64,000 nucleotides of DNA, taken from assembly GCF_027943255.1 (NCBI RefSeq), contig NC_072896.1:1550001-1614000 (forward strand), in the 5' to 3' direction. Positions 34,748 to 46,760 of this stretch are shown piece after piece. The DNA is from Anastrepha obliqua (lineage: Eukaryota; Arthropoda; Insecta; Diptera; Tephritidae). The notes under the pieces are model-generated. The model was not told the DNA's origin and did no database searches. It worked only from the letters and a program-made list of their open reading frames with translations. Position numbers and translations under genes: made by a program. Numbering within the stretch: position 1 is the first letter of the stretch; each line of letters opens with the position of its first letter.

Positions 34748-35050
34748 AGTTAAGTAAATTCTAAGTATCATCATGCAGGGCTGAACAAATCCAAACATAT
34801 TTTAAAAATAACAAAAGATAAACATATTGTAAGAGAAACACGAGATAAGCATGTTTTTCCTAATCAGCAACAAAGGAAACTAATATGCAAGTCGTGTACC
34901 TGAAACAGTAAGATGAGGTATAAGTATAAATACGACTGTCAAGTGTGTTGGAATCAGTCCAGTATTAACATAGTGTTAAGAACTACTCTAAAAATAAAAT
35001 ACATAAAAATAAATTTTTGTATTTTTCCAAAGGCAACCAAGTCTTTAACT
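34748..35050 (+). repeat. Gypsy-type LTR (solo or 5' remnant)
   Basis: A 303-bp block running from AGTTAA to TTAACT, the perfect short inverted ends of gypsy-group LTRs. A core promoter lies inside at 34925-34959, and AATAAA-like motifs follow (34990-35012). The sequence directly after (from 35050) is TAGCGCCCGAGCGACC. It differs by one base over its first ten positions from TGGCGCCCGA, the start of tRNA-Lys-type primer sites. No second LTR and no gag-pol coding are found downstream, so internal DNA is lost. The boundaries are inferred from end structure only. Confidence 0.55.
34925..34959 (+). promoter_or_regulatory. Core promoter in the LTR: TATA box and initiator
   Basis: TATAAATA at 34925-34932 and TCAGTC at 34954-34959. 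The initiator A (34956) is 31 bases from the first T of the TATA box, the standard arthropod spacing. Confidence 0.6.
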
Positions 35051-37299
35051 AGCGCCCGAGCGACCTTTCTTAATTGTTGAATAATTCGAATTCACTTCAA
35101 ATTTTCACATAATATCTTTAAGATATTATGCTTTAAGAAAATGTAAAAAAATCAAATTTTTTGAAAATTCTGACTACCCCTAACCATTTTGACACAGCTC
35201 CGGTAGTCAAATTTTTCGAAAATACATTTAACCATGAGCTGCAGAGTTTTTGGGCGAGGAGGCTACCCATTTGCTATGGTTCTATGTGAAATGTCTGGCC
35301 TATGCAGTTAAACCAAAGAAAATTAGCGCCCTTAAAGCCAAAAATGTCATCCAAAAGTTGTTCACTAAAATGAGTCATCTACAAAGCAGCTGAGCCAAAA
35401 TAGACGCATTTATTAGACGATAATTTATCTTAGAACTTTTAAAAGTTTCTGATACCGCAAAACAATTTATTTATTATATTATATTAATATAAACACACTC
35501 ATGCAAATGAAAGGTTGTCACCCACACGCGTACCAAAAATTTGAGAAGAAAACAGAAACTAGGCCCTTTGTGAATGCCTGCACTATCCTGTTATAATTAA
35601 ATACGCTGAGAGCAGATTTTTACCGAAAAACTTTTTAAAATATAATCGAAATAGAAACTGCCTCCCACTTACTTTCCTTAGAATGTCAATATTTGCAAAA
35701 TATGCCTGAAGGACTTTTTGTGTAGCATTTTAGAACAATTTCACATACCAATAAAGTTCAATTTGCATGTTATTTGTAACTGAAATTAAATGAAAAATTA
35801 TCTTTTAAATAATTTCACTTTATGAATTTGGCAATAAATAGAATTGAACATTTGTTTCTGTGTAATTAAAACTGTTCCATATTCAGTTATATTTTTGAAC
35901 TACATATACGTACATATGCTCAGTAGAACTAGAAATATATTGTATAACATTATTTAACCATTCCAGGATTTATCTCTTTGTTGTTGCATTTCATTATAAT
36001 GACAAACTTATTTATTTGGAATGCAATGCAAATTCATGAAGAGTTTGAAAAACAGAAAATATTTATTTATGAATATTTCGTCAATTGTAACTGATTTACC
36101 AGTATTGAAGAGTGATTTTACTTACGACTTGGACTGCTCAAGTTTTATTAAATCCCTTAATTCAAGCCCATTTCAAGTCCATCCATAAGCAGATTCGATG
36201 AGCTAAAGTTAATCTTAATTATGTGCCGATCCGACTCATTCAATGCTCAGATAGTTGGTATCGATGAGGGTGAATCAAAAGTGCGCACGTAAATTTCCTG
36301 TGGTCCCCACAATCAACAGTAGCTTTAGATCCATCATCAGCTAATGAAAAATGTAGACCGATCTTCTCAGCGCACATACGCCAACTTAGCAAATTTTCAA
36401 ACCGAAAAGCCAGAAATGAGCTCCATTGCTAAAAAATTATTTCACGATTGAGAGATTTCATATCAAATGATTGAAATATTTTGGATATTGTAGTCAGTTA
36501 GTCTGAAAATTGGTTTGTTTTTAGTCTTGAGTATAATAAGAAGTTGACTTAACAAATTAAAAACAATTTATAATATCCAGATTTATTCACTGTTGAACAT
36601 TTTGGTATAGAGTTTTTTAAAAGGAAATATCTTCGGTTATCTTTAAGAGCTTTATATGTTTTCCTTTTTTAAATTTGTAGAATAAATTATGCTTTAAAAA
36701 AAACATTGCTATATTGCTAAAATATAAATTTTTTGTTCAAACTTTGTGAGGTAAAATAATAAAAGGAAATCCCAGGGAGGGGATTCATTCGACAATGACA
36801 AAAAAAATTTTCCTAAGCCTTTTGATCAAAAATTTTTAATTATTTTTCAAATCACATTTTTAGCACGTTTTATGCTAAAAGAACCGAAGATATTTCATAT
36901 TAAAATATTATACTAAAGTTTTCACCCTTGAATTAACCTCAGAATTATAACTACACTCAAGTCTACAAATAGACCAACTTTTAGAAGAATTGACTCAATG
37001 TCCAATTACTTGATACGGAATCGCTCGATTGAAGTGCGCTTTTTAGTTTGAATCGATCTATAAATGTTGTTCCATTGTAAGCCTTCGTAAAGTGATTCCA
37101 TTGCAAGCCTTCGTTAAGTGATGATACTAGAATAGAGGGAAGTATTCTAAGAACTGCATTATTTTCGGGTTGAAAAAATATATAGTAAGAATACAAAAAA
37201 AAAACAAGGAACATGGTTAATGGCAATTTAATCCTCCGTCGAGTACCCGGGTCTAGCCAGACTGGCCTTTTCGATTTTAAACGAGAATTTAACATACGA
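35051..37299. other. Spacer, nothing recognised
   Basis: Begins with a primer-site-like sequence belonging to the LTR at 34748-35050. The rest is AT-rich with no coding or repeat signal I can name. The frame at 36981-37295 is unsupported. Confidence 0.5.
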
Positions 37300-38584
37300 G
37301 TATCGGGAATTTTGTTTTTTTTTTCAAAAACTATTTATTGATTCATTAATATCTATTTTGTCCCCTTCAAAGTAATCACCATGAGATATTATGCACTTGT
37401 GCCAACGTTTTTTCCAATCTTCGAAGCACTTCAAAACAAATTTTTTTTATCTTGTTCAGCTCTTTCTTCGATGCCGTCTTTATGACGTCAATCGTAGCGT
37501 AGCGTCATCCTTTCATGGGCCTCTTCAGTTTTGGGAACAAGAAAAAGTCACAGGGGGCCAGATTTGGCGAATGCGGTGGTATCATGAGTGTGTTGTTTTT
37601 GGACAAAAAGTCGCGCACAAGCAACGATGTGCGAGCAGGGGCGTTGTCGTGATGCAAGAGCCAATTTTTGTGCTTCCACAAATCCGGGCGTTTCTGGTGG
37701 ATTGCTTGGCGCAAATTGCGCATAATCTGCAGGTAATATTTCTCATTGACAGTCTTACTCTGTGGCAAGAACTGATGATGCACAACGCCCCTGCAATCGA
37801 AGAAAACGGTAAGCAAAACTTTTACATTCGACCGAACTTAGTGCGCTTTTTTCGTGCGGCAGCTTCCATTGAGATAGTTGAGGTTTAGTTTCCACGTCAT
37901 AGCCATAAACCCACAATTCGTCACCAGTTAAGACCCTCTGGAGCAAATTTGGGTCGTCGCGGATAGAGTCCAACATCTCATTAGCAATGTTCATGCGATG
38001 CTGCTTTTGGTGGAAATTGAGCAGTTTTGGGAAGAAGTCTGCGGCGACCCGCCTTATGCCCAAATCATTGAAAAAATTTGAATGGCACTAGCCAATCCAT
38101 ATGTCTAGATCCTCAGCAACTTCTCTAACGGTAATTCCACGATTGGCCAATAACATTTTCTTCACTTCATCAATTTTTTCGACTGTTGTTGAAGTGCTCG
38201 GGCGTCCGGCACGCTTTTCGTCGTTCACATCTTCTCGGCCTTCTGAGAACATTTTGTACCACATATAAACGTTGCTTTGGTCCAAAGCAGCTTCTCCGTA
38301 TGGCTCAGTCAGCATTCGGAATGCATCCGTGCACTTAATTTCATTTTTCACACAAAATTTGATACAGGTTCTTTGATCCATCTTTTTGAATAGGTAAAAA
38401 TCGAAGACGAGCTGAAACACGTGCTAGCAAAGCAGCTGTCAACAATTCACTGAACACTCGAAATGGCCGCACTCGTCGGTATGAGTGAGAGATATGAGTA
38501 CCAACATATCGCCACAAAAAATCGACATTCGATATACGTAACCTGCGAAAATTCAAAATTTGCGATACTTTTTGAACGCACCTC
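37300..38584 (-). mobile_element. lineata-like mariner, dead copy
   Basis: The right end, read inward, is GAGGTGCGTTCAAAAAGTATCG (38564-38584), characteristic of this mariner group. At the left only the inner part AGTATCGGGAATTTTG (about 37300-37316) remains, so the left tip is truncated and no TA pair is visible. The transposase lies between on the minus strand. Confidence 0.8.
37324..38381 (-). pseudogene. DD34D mariner transposase, frameshifted
   Basis: The ATG at 38379-38381 opens MDQRTCIKFCVK, and the first helix-turn-helix region with the GRPSTS linker follows. A break near 38085 precedes IRRVAADFFPKLL. The first catalytic Asp is in LTGDELW. A second frameshift near 37850 leads to LLTVFFDCRGVVHHQF and HHDNAPARTS (second Asp). 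The third block reads HSPNLAPCDFF; relative to the family the stretch between the Asp residues is two residues short. A stop follows KRPMKG, and the tail ends at 37324 after another shift. Numerous independent lesions mean old decay. Confidence 0.88.
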
Positions 38585-39093
38585 GTGTCTCTATTATAGC
38601 TAACGACTTTCTATCAATTTATGTATATAACCTCGAACAGGACAAAAAAGGCCAGAACCAGGTGCCCAACAGAGGATTTTAAAAAAGGTGTTCAACGGAG
38701 TGTTAAATATGATATATATATGTAGGTTAAATATGTTTATATGTATTTATGTTCTTATCGTGCTATCAAACATACTCGTTTGGTACAACCTGTTTGCTTT
38801 ACAGCTCAAGTGGCTCGTCTTCTGTAGTCTTTCAACGCTAGCATTGAAATTACCCACAAAATTTCATGCCCCACCCTTTGCCTCACAATTATACCAATTA
38901 ATGAATAATTTCATAATATCCAATAATAATTGAGTACAATTTGTGTAGAAAACCACCAGTTTTGGACGAGTTGAGAAGTAAGTTAAAATTTATAAATGCA
39001 TATTTCAGAAATATTTTATTTTCTTTTTTTTTCTTTTTTTATCGACATGATATGATTTTATTTTTAAAAATTACATATTTTATCTAAAACAAG
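38585..39093. other. Spacer, nothing recognised
   Basis: AT-rich; the 81-codon frame at 38688-38933 is hydrophobic low-complexity and unassigned. Confidence 0.5.
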
Positions 39094-39492
39094 TGTTTAG
39101 GCCACACCCTAATATTAAATATAAATTTTTAGCCACCCTAATGGTAACTGCGCCTACCGTTCTGACTGTTGCTAACCACCGTTTCCAGTCGCTGCAACGT
39201 GAAGGCCGTTAACCCTGGCATTTCCCCGCCGAACAGTTAAAACGTTTACCGTGTTAAACGTTGTTCGGCGAGGTTACTTTCTTTCTAATTTTTAACTAAA
39301 ACTTTCACTTGGATTGTACAACCAGGAGCCACCAGACGTGTCAGCCAACAAGGTAATATAAATTCTAAATTACACTTATACTTGACAATACCTCTTTCTA
39401 TGCATATATGTATCTATGTATATATATTGCAAAATAAATATTAAATGAATATATACTGACACTGTGCTTTTCATTTTTTATAAAATATTTCA
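39094..39492 (+). repeat. Possible solo LTR with hairpin
   Basis: A 399-bp block from TGTTTAGG to ATTTCA (TG...CA ends), followed by TCGGAGCGACCGTGGAGG, which resembles the LTR-to-primer-site transition of retrotransposons. It contains AATAAA near 39433. A strong hairpin lies at 39227-39270: CGCCGAACA pairs with TGTTCGGCG, and AACGTTTA with TAAACGTT, with a small bulge and a 6-base loop. No partner LTR is present. The interpretation as an LTR is tentative. Confidence 0.35.
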
Positions 39493-39666
39493 TCGGAGCG
39501 ACCGTGGAGGCCCACATTACAAACCGCCCATTGCGTCGCATCCGATCGATATACAACAAGATTCCTTTGCAAAAGCATAAAAACTATTGGGAGGTTGAAT
39601 TAGTTTTAAAGGTGACACACAGATGGCGCTATTTATCACTTTATCGCGTTGGCAATACTGAATATA

Positions 39667-39933
39667 TCGTCCCCTTAGTATAACAATAGCCTATGTGCTC
39701 ATAGGATATTATTTTTTTATTGATTTTTTGGATTATCAATCGTCGATTTTATTTATGGTCAAACTTTTGCCAAATTCTAGTTCCACAAAGTGGGTCAAAA
39801 CGTCAGTCAAAAAATAATAAATATTTACAGACATAACGAGATTTGAGTGAGAGCTACTTTCGACAAAAAGTTTGAAATTCATTTTCTCAAAACATCAAAA
39901 AATTTATAGGCTATTTTTATACTAAGGGGACGA
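39667..39933. mobile_element. MITE nested in the mariner leader
   Basis: A 267-bp insert absent from the sister mariner at 57 kb, which gives its exact limits. Its ends are TCGTCCCCTTAGTATAA and the matching inverted sequence, about 27 bp complementary with one mismatch. Comparison with the empty site supports a duplicated TA (39665-39666 and 39934-39935); the AT-rich target also allows a 4-bp ATAT reading. It has no coding capacity. TA targeting suggests a Tc1/mariner-type source. Confidence 0.85.
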
Positions 39934-40027
39934 TATATTCATGACAAAGCCTCATCCCTAGGCTTTGTTTATCAGTATCTGTCATTTCGCTGAAGTATAA
40001 ACAACGCAGTGTTTTCGTGCTCCGAGT

Positions 40028-41067
40028 ATGTCAACTTTCGTGCCGTCGAAACGCAATTTGCGGGAAGCTTTGCTTTTCTGCTTCAATTTGAAAAAAAAAA
40101 TACAGCCCAAGCCCGTGAATTGCTGCAGGAGGCCTACCCAGACCATACTCCGTCGATTTCAACATGTGAGTACTGGTTTCGAGGATTCAAAAGTCGTGAT
40201 TTTCACACCGAAGACAAGGAGCGTCTTGGCCAGCCCAAAAAGTTCGAGGACGCGGAATTGGGGGAATTGGTAAACGAGGACTCGTTCCAAACCCAAGAAG
40301 AGCTTGCTGAATCATTGGGCGTTGATAAATCAACCGTTTGCAAGCGTCTAAAAGCTATGGGAATGATCCAAAAGCAAGGACATTGGGTCCCGTACGAGTT
40401 GAAGCTGCGCGACGTCGAACGGCGATTTTTTACGTGCGAATTGCTGATCGAGCGACAAAATCGGAAGGGTTTTTTGCATCGGGTGGTGACTGGCGACGAA
40501 AAATGGATCCACTACGATAACCCAAAACGCAAAAAATCATGGGGTTTGCCCGGCCACGCATCAACGTCGACGGCCAAGCAGAATATTCACGGCAAGAAAA
40601 TCATGGTCTGCATTTGGTGGGATCAGGTCGGCGTCGTATATTTTGAGCTGCTCCAACCGGGCGAAACAATCACGGGTGATCTTTACCGACTGCAATTGAT
40701 GCGTTTAAGCCGGGCATTGAAAGAAAAACGGCCGGAAACGGTAAAAAGGCACGACAAGGTTATTTTGCAACATGACAACGCTCGGCCGCATGTTGCTCAA
40801 CCTGTCAAAAAATACCTTGGAACGCTTGGCTGGGAAGTGTTACCCCACCCGCCGTATAGTCCAGACATAGCTCCCTCCGATTATCATTTGTTCCGGCATA
40901 TGAGTCTCGATTTGGCGGACCAGCGGTTCTCCTCGTACAAGGCTACCAAAATATGGGTTGAGTCATGGATAGCCAAGCAGCGGCCAGAATTTTGGAGAAA
41001 CGGCATCCGGAAATTGCCCGAAAGATGGGCGAAAGTTGTAGCTAGCGATGGCCAATACTTCGAATAA
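40028..41067 (+). pseudogene. Mariner DD34D transposase, copy 1 (frameshift)
   Basis: The true start is the ATG at 40028 (MSTFVPSKRNL), shared with copy 2. An A-run at 40091-40100 has ten A where copy 2 has eight, shifting the frame after about 21 codons. The upstream ATG at 40009, which is in frame with the rest, gives an unrelated N-terminus and is not the native start. Downstream everything is open: WVPYEL linker, first Asp in VTGDEKW, second in HDNARPH, third in SPDIAPSDYHLF (34 residues between), and the end YFE at 41067. The catalytic core is undamaged; the homopolymer shift is the one obvious lesion. Confidence 0.93.
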
Positions 41068-41145
41068 AATATTTTGTACCGTTTTTTCACAATAAAGCCC
41101 CAAATCTTCGAAAAAAACCTTTAAAACTAATTCAACCTCCCAATA

Positions 41146-44009
41146 TATTAACAAAAAACACAACAAAATAATATAAGTTTTGCATATACATAGCTCTAAT
41201 TAATCATTTTGCAACTGGTTCAATTCCATTCACTATTGAACTACTGCGCCTATTTCCATCAAATGCCAGCTCATAAATTGAAATATTTGCTGAGTTCTTT
41301 GGCTTTTCGCTGCAGGGTAGTTTATAAAACTCTCGCAAAGAAATATATATGTACGTGTTAAACAGGAGGTACATGCATACATACATATGTACATACATGA
41401 CAATAAACATGTCAAATATATTTACCTGCAGCACATCTGATTTTCTTTATTGCAATTCCCCGAAACTCATCAATTATTTGCAACAGAATTACTACAAATA
41501 AACGGGACTGCAACACAAATAATATTTAAACGAAGTAGGAATACAAAAGCTTACATGCATACATACATACATACACATAAAATAAATACATAAAATGCAA
41601 AACATCTGTGATTCAGAGTATAATTGAATACAATTTCGAATTTGCCTGATCTGAGAAAAACAAAAACACGAAAACCAAAAAACAAAAAGCAAAAAAACCA
41701 AAAACAATGCCAATAGAAGCATATCAAAATACACAAAATAAATAAATAAATGCTTAAAAATACGGTAAATTGCATTAAGGCTTAAACCGAAAACAATTAC
41801 ATATACGTGGTTATACTTTAAACAAATAAATATGTACGCTTATACGCATCTACATGTATTTGGGTCAAAAATAAATAAATAAAACAAAGTGAACTGTGGA
41901 TGAGTGAAAAACTTCTATGCATTTTCCAATATCAACAATAGAAGTGCATGCATTGAAGAAATGTTCAAATTGGTTGCTCATGCATTTGACATGTGCCCCC
42001 GGTGGCATGCGTCACTTAAGCATACAGATGTATGTATTGCATCCTCTGTTCCAAAAAACACCAAACTTCTTACAATTCGAAACAGCCATTGCTGCGACGA
42101 ATTCTTCCTCTCCTGCATCGATACAAAATTTCCCACACTTTTGAAAGTTAGTAAGCCATAGCAGATTTGCGTTGGTTTTAGAAATATATTTGGGAATAGG
42201 GCGAAGGCGGTTGGCAGAGCTTCAGACAGTTCATGACGCTTTCTCTTCATCGGTAAATTCTTTTTGACAGAAATTCACTAACAGCTCGAGATATGCACAG
42301 TTCATGCACGGTTGCCAATTTCGCGATCTTGAGCTCAAGGACTTAAAATCTCGGACAAAGCCTAAACTAAGCAGACAAATCAAAGACATCATATTCTTCT
42401 CTATGATATTGAAATCGTTAAGAACGCCGTTATATAGATGTTGTAGGTTGTTCAGCAACGCTTTGCGCCACAGGAGAAATACTCTCAACAGAACGTTCAG
42501 ATTTTGGTCTGCCAGTATTTTACTCCTTTTGATATCATCGACAGAATTAGATTTTTTGGAATGATTATTTTCATTAAAAAAATTATAAATTTTTCGATAT
42601 GTTGTTCTCGAAGATCAATCGTTTTCGTAATAAATATCAATGATTTTAAAGCGTTATTCTATAGTGTACAATCGCACAACTATCTACTTGACAAATGTTA
42701 ACGATGACATATGAGAGGTACCGCCTAGGAATTTTTCACTTCTGATGTCTAGGCGTCACATTTGAAAGGTTCTTTACTTTAGCTCAACACCAAAAATTAG
42801 ACGTAGTTTTTTCTTTCAAATTAATTTTCGGACCGCGGTATAAAACAAAATACCAAAGGTGATGCAATGCCTAAAATTATCGTGGTGGTTTAGTATATAT
42901 TTACCTATATATCGAATTATTTAAAAAGTGTTTCCAAACTGGTCACCATTAGTTATTTTCACCTTTAGAAATTTCGTTGTTTTCTTTTTTGGAATAGGGA
43001 GTTTGGTGTACGCTGTACGCAAGCATAACATCACAAAGTATGACGAAAAGCACACGCGTGTGGAGTTGAAATAATACAATTTTATCTAATTGTATTGCCA
43101 TCCACATCTTCCTCCCAGAAGTATAGAAGTTATCCGAAGCTATCAACAAGTATATTTTCTTTGTTGCAAAATTGTATTTGTTTTAAGAATGTGCGAATGA
43201 AATGTAATCAAATTGTATAGTTGCTCCCAATATTATAATTTGGGTCATATTTCATGAACTTTCAGAAAGAATGAAAGTTAATGAAAAGGAAAAAAATGTA
43301 AAACATATTTTTTGCCAGCCCAGATGTGCTGCATATACGCAACTCATCTACCACACGAGATGTTATACGCGTATATGCACATACGATTTAGTTAAAGTAA
43401 ATATACTGATAAGATAGACATTTTTGGTCATATACAGGTACACATGCAGACCATTCTAGTAGAAGAGGTTTGATCGCATTTTTGTAGAAGAATTTTTTTT
43501 CTATTGTAAATCTGACTAATAAATGCAGGAAGGAAAATTCGTAAGTTCTGGATATTCTGCAGAAGAACGCAATTCCCGCCAGATGTGAAAAACAAAAAAA
43601 GGAGTGGAGTCATACAAATATAATTGAAAACAACTTGAAAAGCTCAATACATATGACATGTGAAACATTTTTATTTTGAAATGCAAGAAAGACCAGAGTT
43701 TCTGAAACATCGAGCTCTAAAAATCTTCAGCTACAAATTAATTCAACAGCTGTGTAAAAATTTCGAGTTATACCAACGTCGATCCTCTATTTGGAGAGGA
43801 TGGTATTATTTACCTAACGTTAAAAAACGAGCTCTATATATTTCAGATGCTGGAATGGGAGTTAAAATCTTGTCACAATCATAAATGTTGTTATGAAGCT
43901 CGAAATTCGTTGTGCATGCGATTTAAAAAAGAAGTCTAGAACATTGGGGCTTACTTTCGCCAGAAAAAGTGAGCAAGAAACCGTAATTACGGGGAGTTTA
44001 TCTGTAAAT
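41146..44009. other. Spacer, no recognised gene
   Basis: Holds a CATA tract at 41551-41576 and several unassigned frames (41904-42488 on both strands, 43660-43884 plus). The 42231-42488 minus frame (85 codons) and the 43660-43884 frame (74 codons) have non-repetitive composition, but I recognise neither and see no splice context. Confidence 0.45.
41551..41576. repeat. (CATA)n microsatellite
   Basis: Five CATA units with one variant. Confidence 0.85.
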
Positions 44010-44029
44010 ATTATTCCAAGCAGCTTTTT

Positions 44030-46670
44030 ATGACTAGTAAAGAAAAGCGAGAATATTGGAAAGCTTTATGCAAATATTATATGGAAGAAAAGCAAAGCGA
44101 ATTCCATCGAAAGTATCTGAAGACAAAGGACCCAACTGCAAAGCTGGGGTCACTTAGGAAATCTGATGGCTCCTTTACGGAGCGGAAAAGTAAGACACTC
44201 AGCTTGCTGATGGAATCTCACTTTCCTGGTAATCAGATAAGCATCAGCCGGCAACAGCCCTTATTGATAGAGGCAGTTGTCAGAGCTGTTACACCTTCTC
44301 GGCATGACTGGTTCGTTGCCAGATCTGTGGTGAATGAAGCCGCCATTCGATTTGTCATCAAATCTTTTGGCGGCTACAAGTCGCCCGGACCAGATGGCAT
44401 ATATCCTGCCATGCTGAAGGAGGGTGCAGAGTTCGTGACAGCAGCCCTGAAGAAAATCTTCTCGGCATGCCTGGCACTGGCTTACATACCACGCTCTTGG
44501 AGGATGGTGAGGGTCGCTTTCATCCCAAGGTTGGAAAAGACGACTACACCAGCCCCAAAAGCTTTAGACCCATCAGCATGACCTCTTTCATGCTGAAAAG
44601 TCTCGTACGACTGGTGGAACTGCGCATACGTCAGAAGTCGCTGAAGGCTCACCCTCTGTCTCTATTTCAGCATGCCTATCAGAGTGGAAAATCCTGCGAG
44701 TCGGCACTGCAAAACCTTGTTGCTAGGGTAGAGCTGGCCATCGACAGGAGGGACTACGCTATGGGCATCTTTTTAGACATAGAGGGTGCGTTTGATAATG
44801 CCACTTTTGATAGTATGTGTAACTCTGCTAGTAGGCACGGGGGGAACGGGTGCTAGTAAATTGGATTCGTTCGATGCTGGCCCAAAGAATCGTTTCGGTG
44901 CGAGCAGAGGAAGATCTGTTGGTGTCATCTGAGGTTAATAGAGGCTGCCCCCAAGGCGGTGTGCTGTCTCCATTGCTCTGGTGCATGGTAATCGATCCTC
45001 TACTCACCACCTTAAACGATTCGGGAGTCTACGCACAAGCATATGTGGACGATGTTGCTTGTTTGGTAACAGGCCCTTCGCTTATGAACATCTGCAGTAA
45101 AGTGCAGAAAACTCTGGATCGTATTGACACTTGGTGCTGTGCGAACGGGCTGTCGGCAAATCCCGCCAAGACTGGTATTGTCCTCTTTACCAGAAAGAGG
45201 AAGCTTGATGGACTCGTTCTTCCAAAGCTAAAAGGAGTCACAATCCAGCTATCCAAGGAAATTAAATATCTTGGAGTAATCCTCGATAGTAAGCTCCTAT
45301 GGAAATCACACGTTGAAACAAAGACATCCAAAGCACTGACAGCTTTCTGGCAGTGCAAAGGTGTCTTTGGGAAAACGTGGGGTCTCTCTCCTAGCAAGGT
45401 CCTATGGATCTACACGGCTATGATAAGACCCATTATCACCTATGCATCAGTGGTCTGGATGAGTAGACTCTCTCTAGAGGGAGTCAGGAGGACCTTATCG
45501 AGACTACAAGGCACTGTGGCCATCTGTTGCACCGGAGCTTTTCCGACTACTTCAGGCCCGGCACTAGATGCGCTGATTGGTTTACCACCACTTGATGCTT
45601 TCATCCAAGGAGAGGCCTTCAAGGCCATCTGCAGACTGAAACACAATGGGAATTGGTACGGCCCTTGTCCGGCATTGGAACACAGAGAAGGCATGGACAT
45701 CGATCCAACGATTCTCTCCATGCCCCTTGACTCCATACCATCAAGAGTCGTACTTGAAAAGAGATACAGTGTAGTGCTACCAGAGGCTCAGTCGTGGGGA
45801 GACTCAGAAAATGAGCCCGGTAAACACTGTTTTCGCACTTTTACGGATGGCTCCAGGACCGAGCATGGCTCTGGCTCTGGGGTCTACGTGGAATCCAGCG
45901 GGACAAAACTGCACTTTGCTCTTGGAATGCATACATCTGTGTTTCAAGCGGAGGTGTATGCAGTTCAAGAAGCAATGAACTTTGTTGTGGAAAAACGATG
46001 GAGAGGCAGATCTATATGTGTCTGCAGCGACAGCCAAGCTGCGCTTATGGCCTTAAACTGCCCTCCAACCACATCAGGGGTAGTGAAATCCTGTAAATCC
46101 AGGCTGAACTATGTCGGTAGACATAATAGCCTGATGCTAACATGGGTCCCGGGACACGTGGGTATCGTGGGTAACGAGACCTCTGACTCCTTAGCTAAGA
46201 TGGGCTCTGAGGCCAACTTCTTTGGCCCAGAGCCCGCTTTGCGACTCCCCTCTGCGGCCATCACGGCCACGGTTAGCAAATGGGTAACTACCACCCACGA
46301 GCGAGCTTGGCAGGCTGAGAGAGGCTGCAGATGGACAAAACTGATGTTACCTGTCATGTCCGATCGACTGTCGCAAACCCTTCCGTCATTAGGCAGAGGG
46401 GAGTGTAGACAGCTGGTTGGACTGATGACGGGCCACTTTCTGTGGGCAAAGCACATGGAAAGGTTGGGCATCTCAGACAGTGCACTCTGCCCAGCTTGTG
46501 AAGAGGAGGATGAGACGGCGGACCACTTCCTGTGTGTCTGCCCCGCCTTCGCTCGAATCGGGTTTGAGGCCTTTGGTACTGATGTGTTAAGAAGCGACCA
46601 TCTTGGCTCCTTGGCACCACAAGATCTACTCAAATTTCTTCGGAGATCGGGTAGATTTAAAGAAAATTAA
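44030..46670 (+). pseudogene. LINE ORF2: reverse transcriptase, RNase H, Cys/His tail
   Basis: The product would copy element RNA at the target. A first segment (44030-44530) holds the GGYKSPGPDGIYPAML block. A lost base near 44528 shifts the frame into KDDYTSPKSFRPISMTSFMLK, and the polymerase Asp is in FLDIEGAFDN. A second lost base near 44846 shifts to the long frame 44850-46670. That frame carries AYVDD (45039-45053), RNase H (FTDGS, QAEVYAV, SDSQAAL, GNETSDSLAK) and a final CPACEEEDETADHFLCVCPAF. Apart from these two single-base losses the frame is open for about 880 codons, so the copy is young. RNase H points to the I/LOA/R1 group. Confidence 0.93.
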
Positions 46671-46760
46671 AGGGGAATCCAAGTGTAGTACAATGGACTC
46701 AATTAATGTCTGAGTGCTGCACTTGCTAGTTGTCCCGACAAAAAAAAAAAAAAAAAAAAT
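44030..46760 (+). mobile_element. 5'-truncated LINE with poly(A) tail
   Basis: A non-LTR retrotransposon copy covering the pre-RT region to the 3' end. After the ORF2 stop come about 70 bp of 3' untranslated sequence and a run of about 20 A (46741-46760). The endonuclease part and ORF1 are absent, as expected for incomplete reverse transcription. Target duplications were not identified. Confidence 0.88.

Larger units (their letters stand above)
39587..41143 (+). mobile_element. mauritiana-like mariner, copy 1
   Basis: The terminal repeats match perfectly over 27 bp (beginning TTGGGAGGTTGAATTAG), with TA on both sides (39585-39586 and 41144-41145). The length is 1557 bp because a 267-bp MITE sits in the leader; without it the copy is about 1.29 kb, normal for mariner. 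It is nearly identical to copy 2 at 57135-58371, so both moved recently. Confidence 0.95.

Noticed and set aside
40009..40095. Upstream ATG giving a 352-codon mariner frame
   Set aside because: Its first 28 residues are an out-of-frame reading of the native N-terminus; the sister copy shows the start at 40028 and an A-run length difference.
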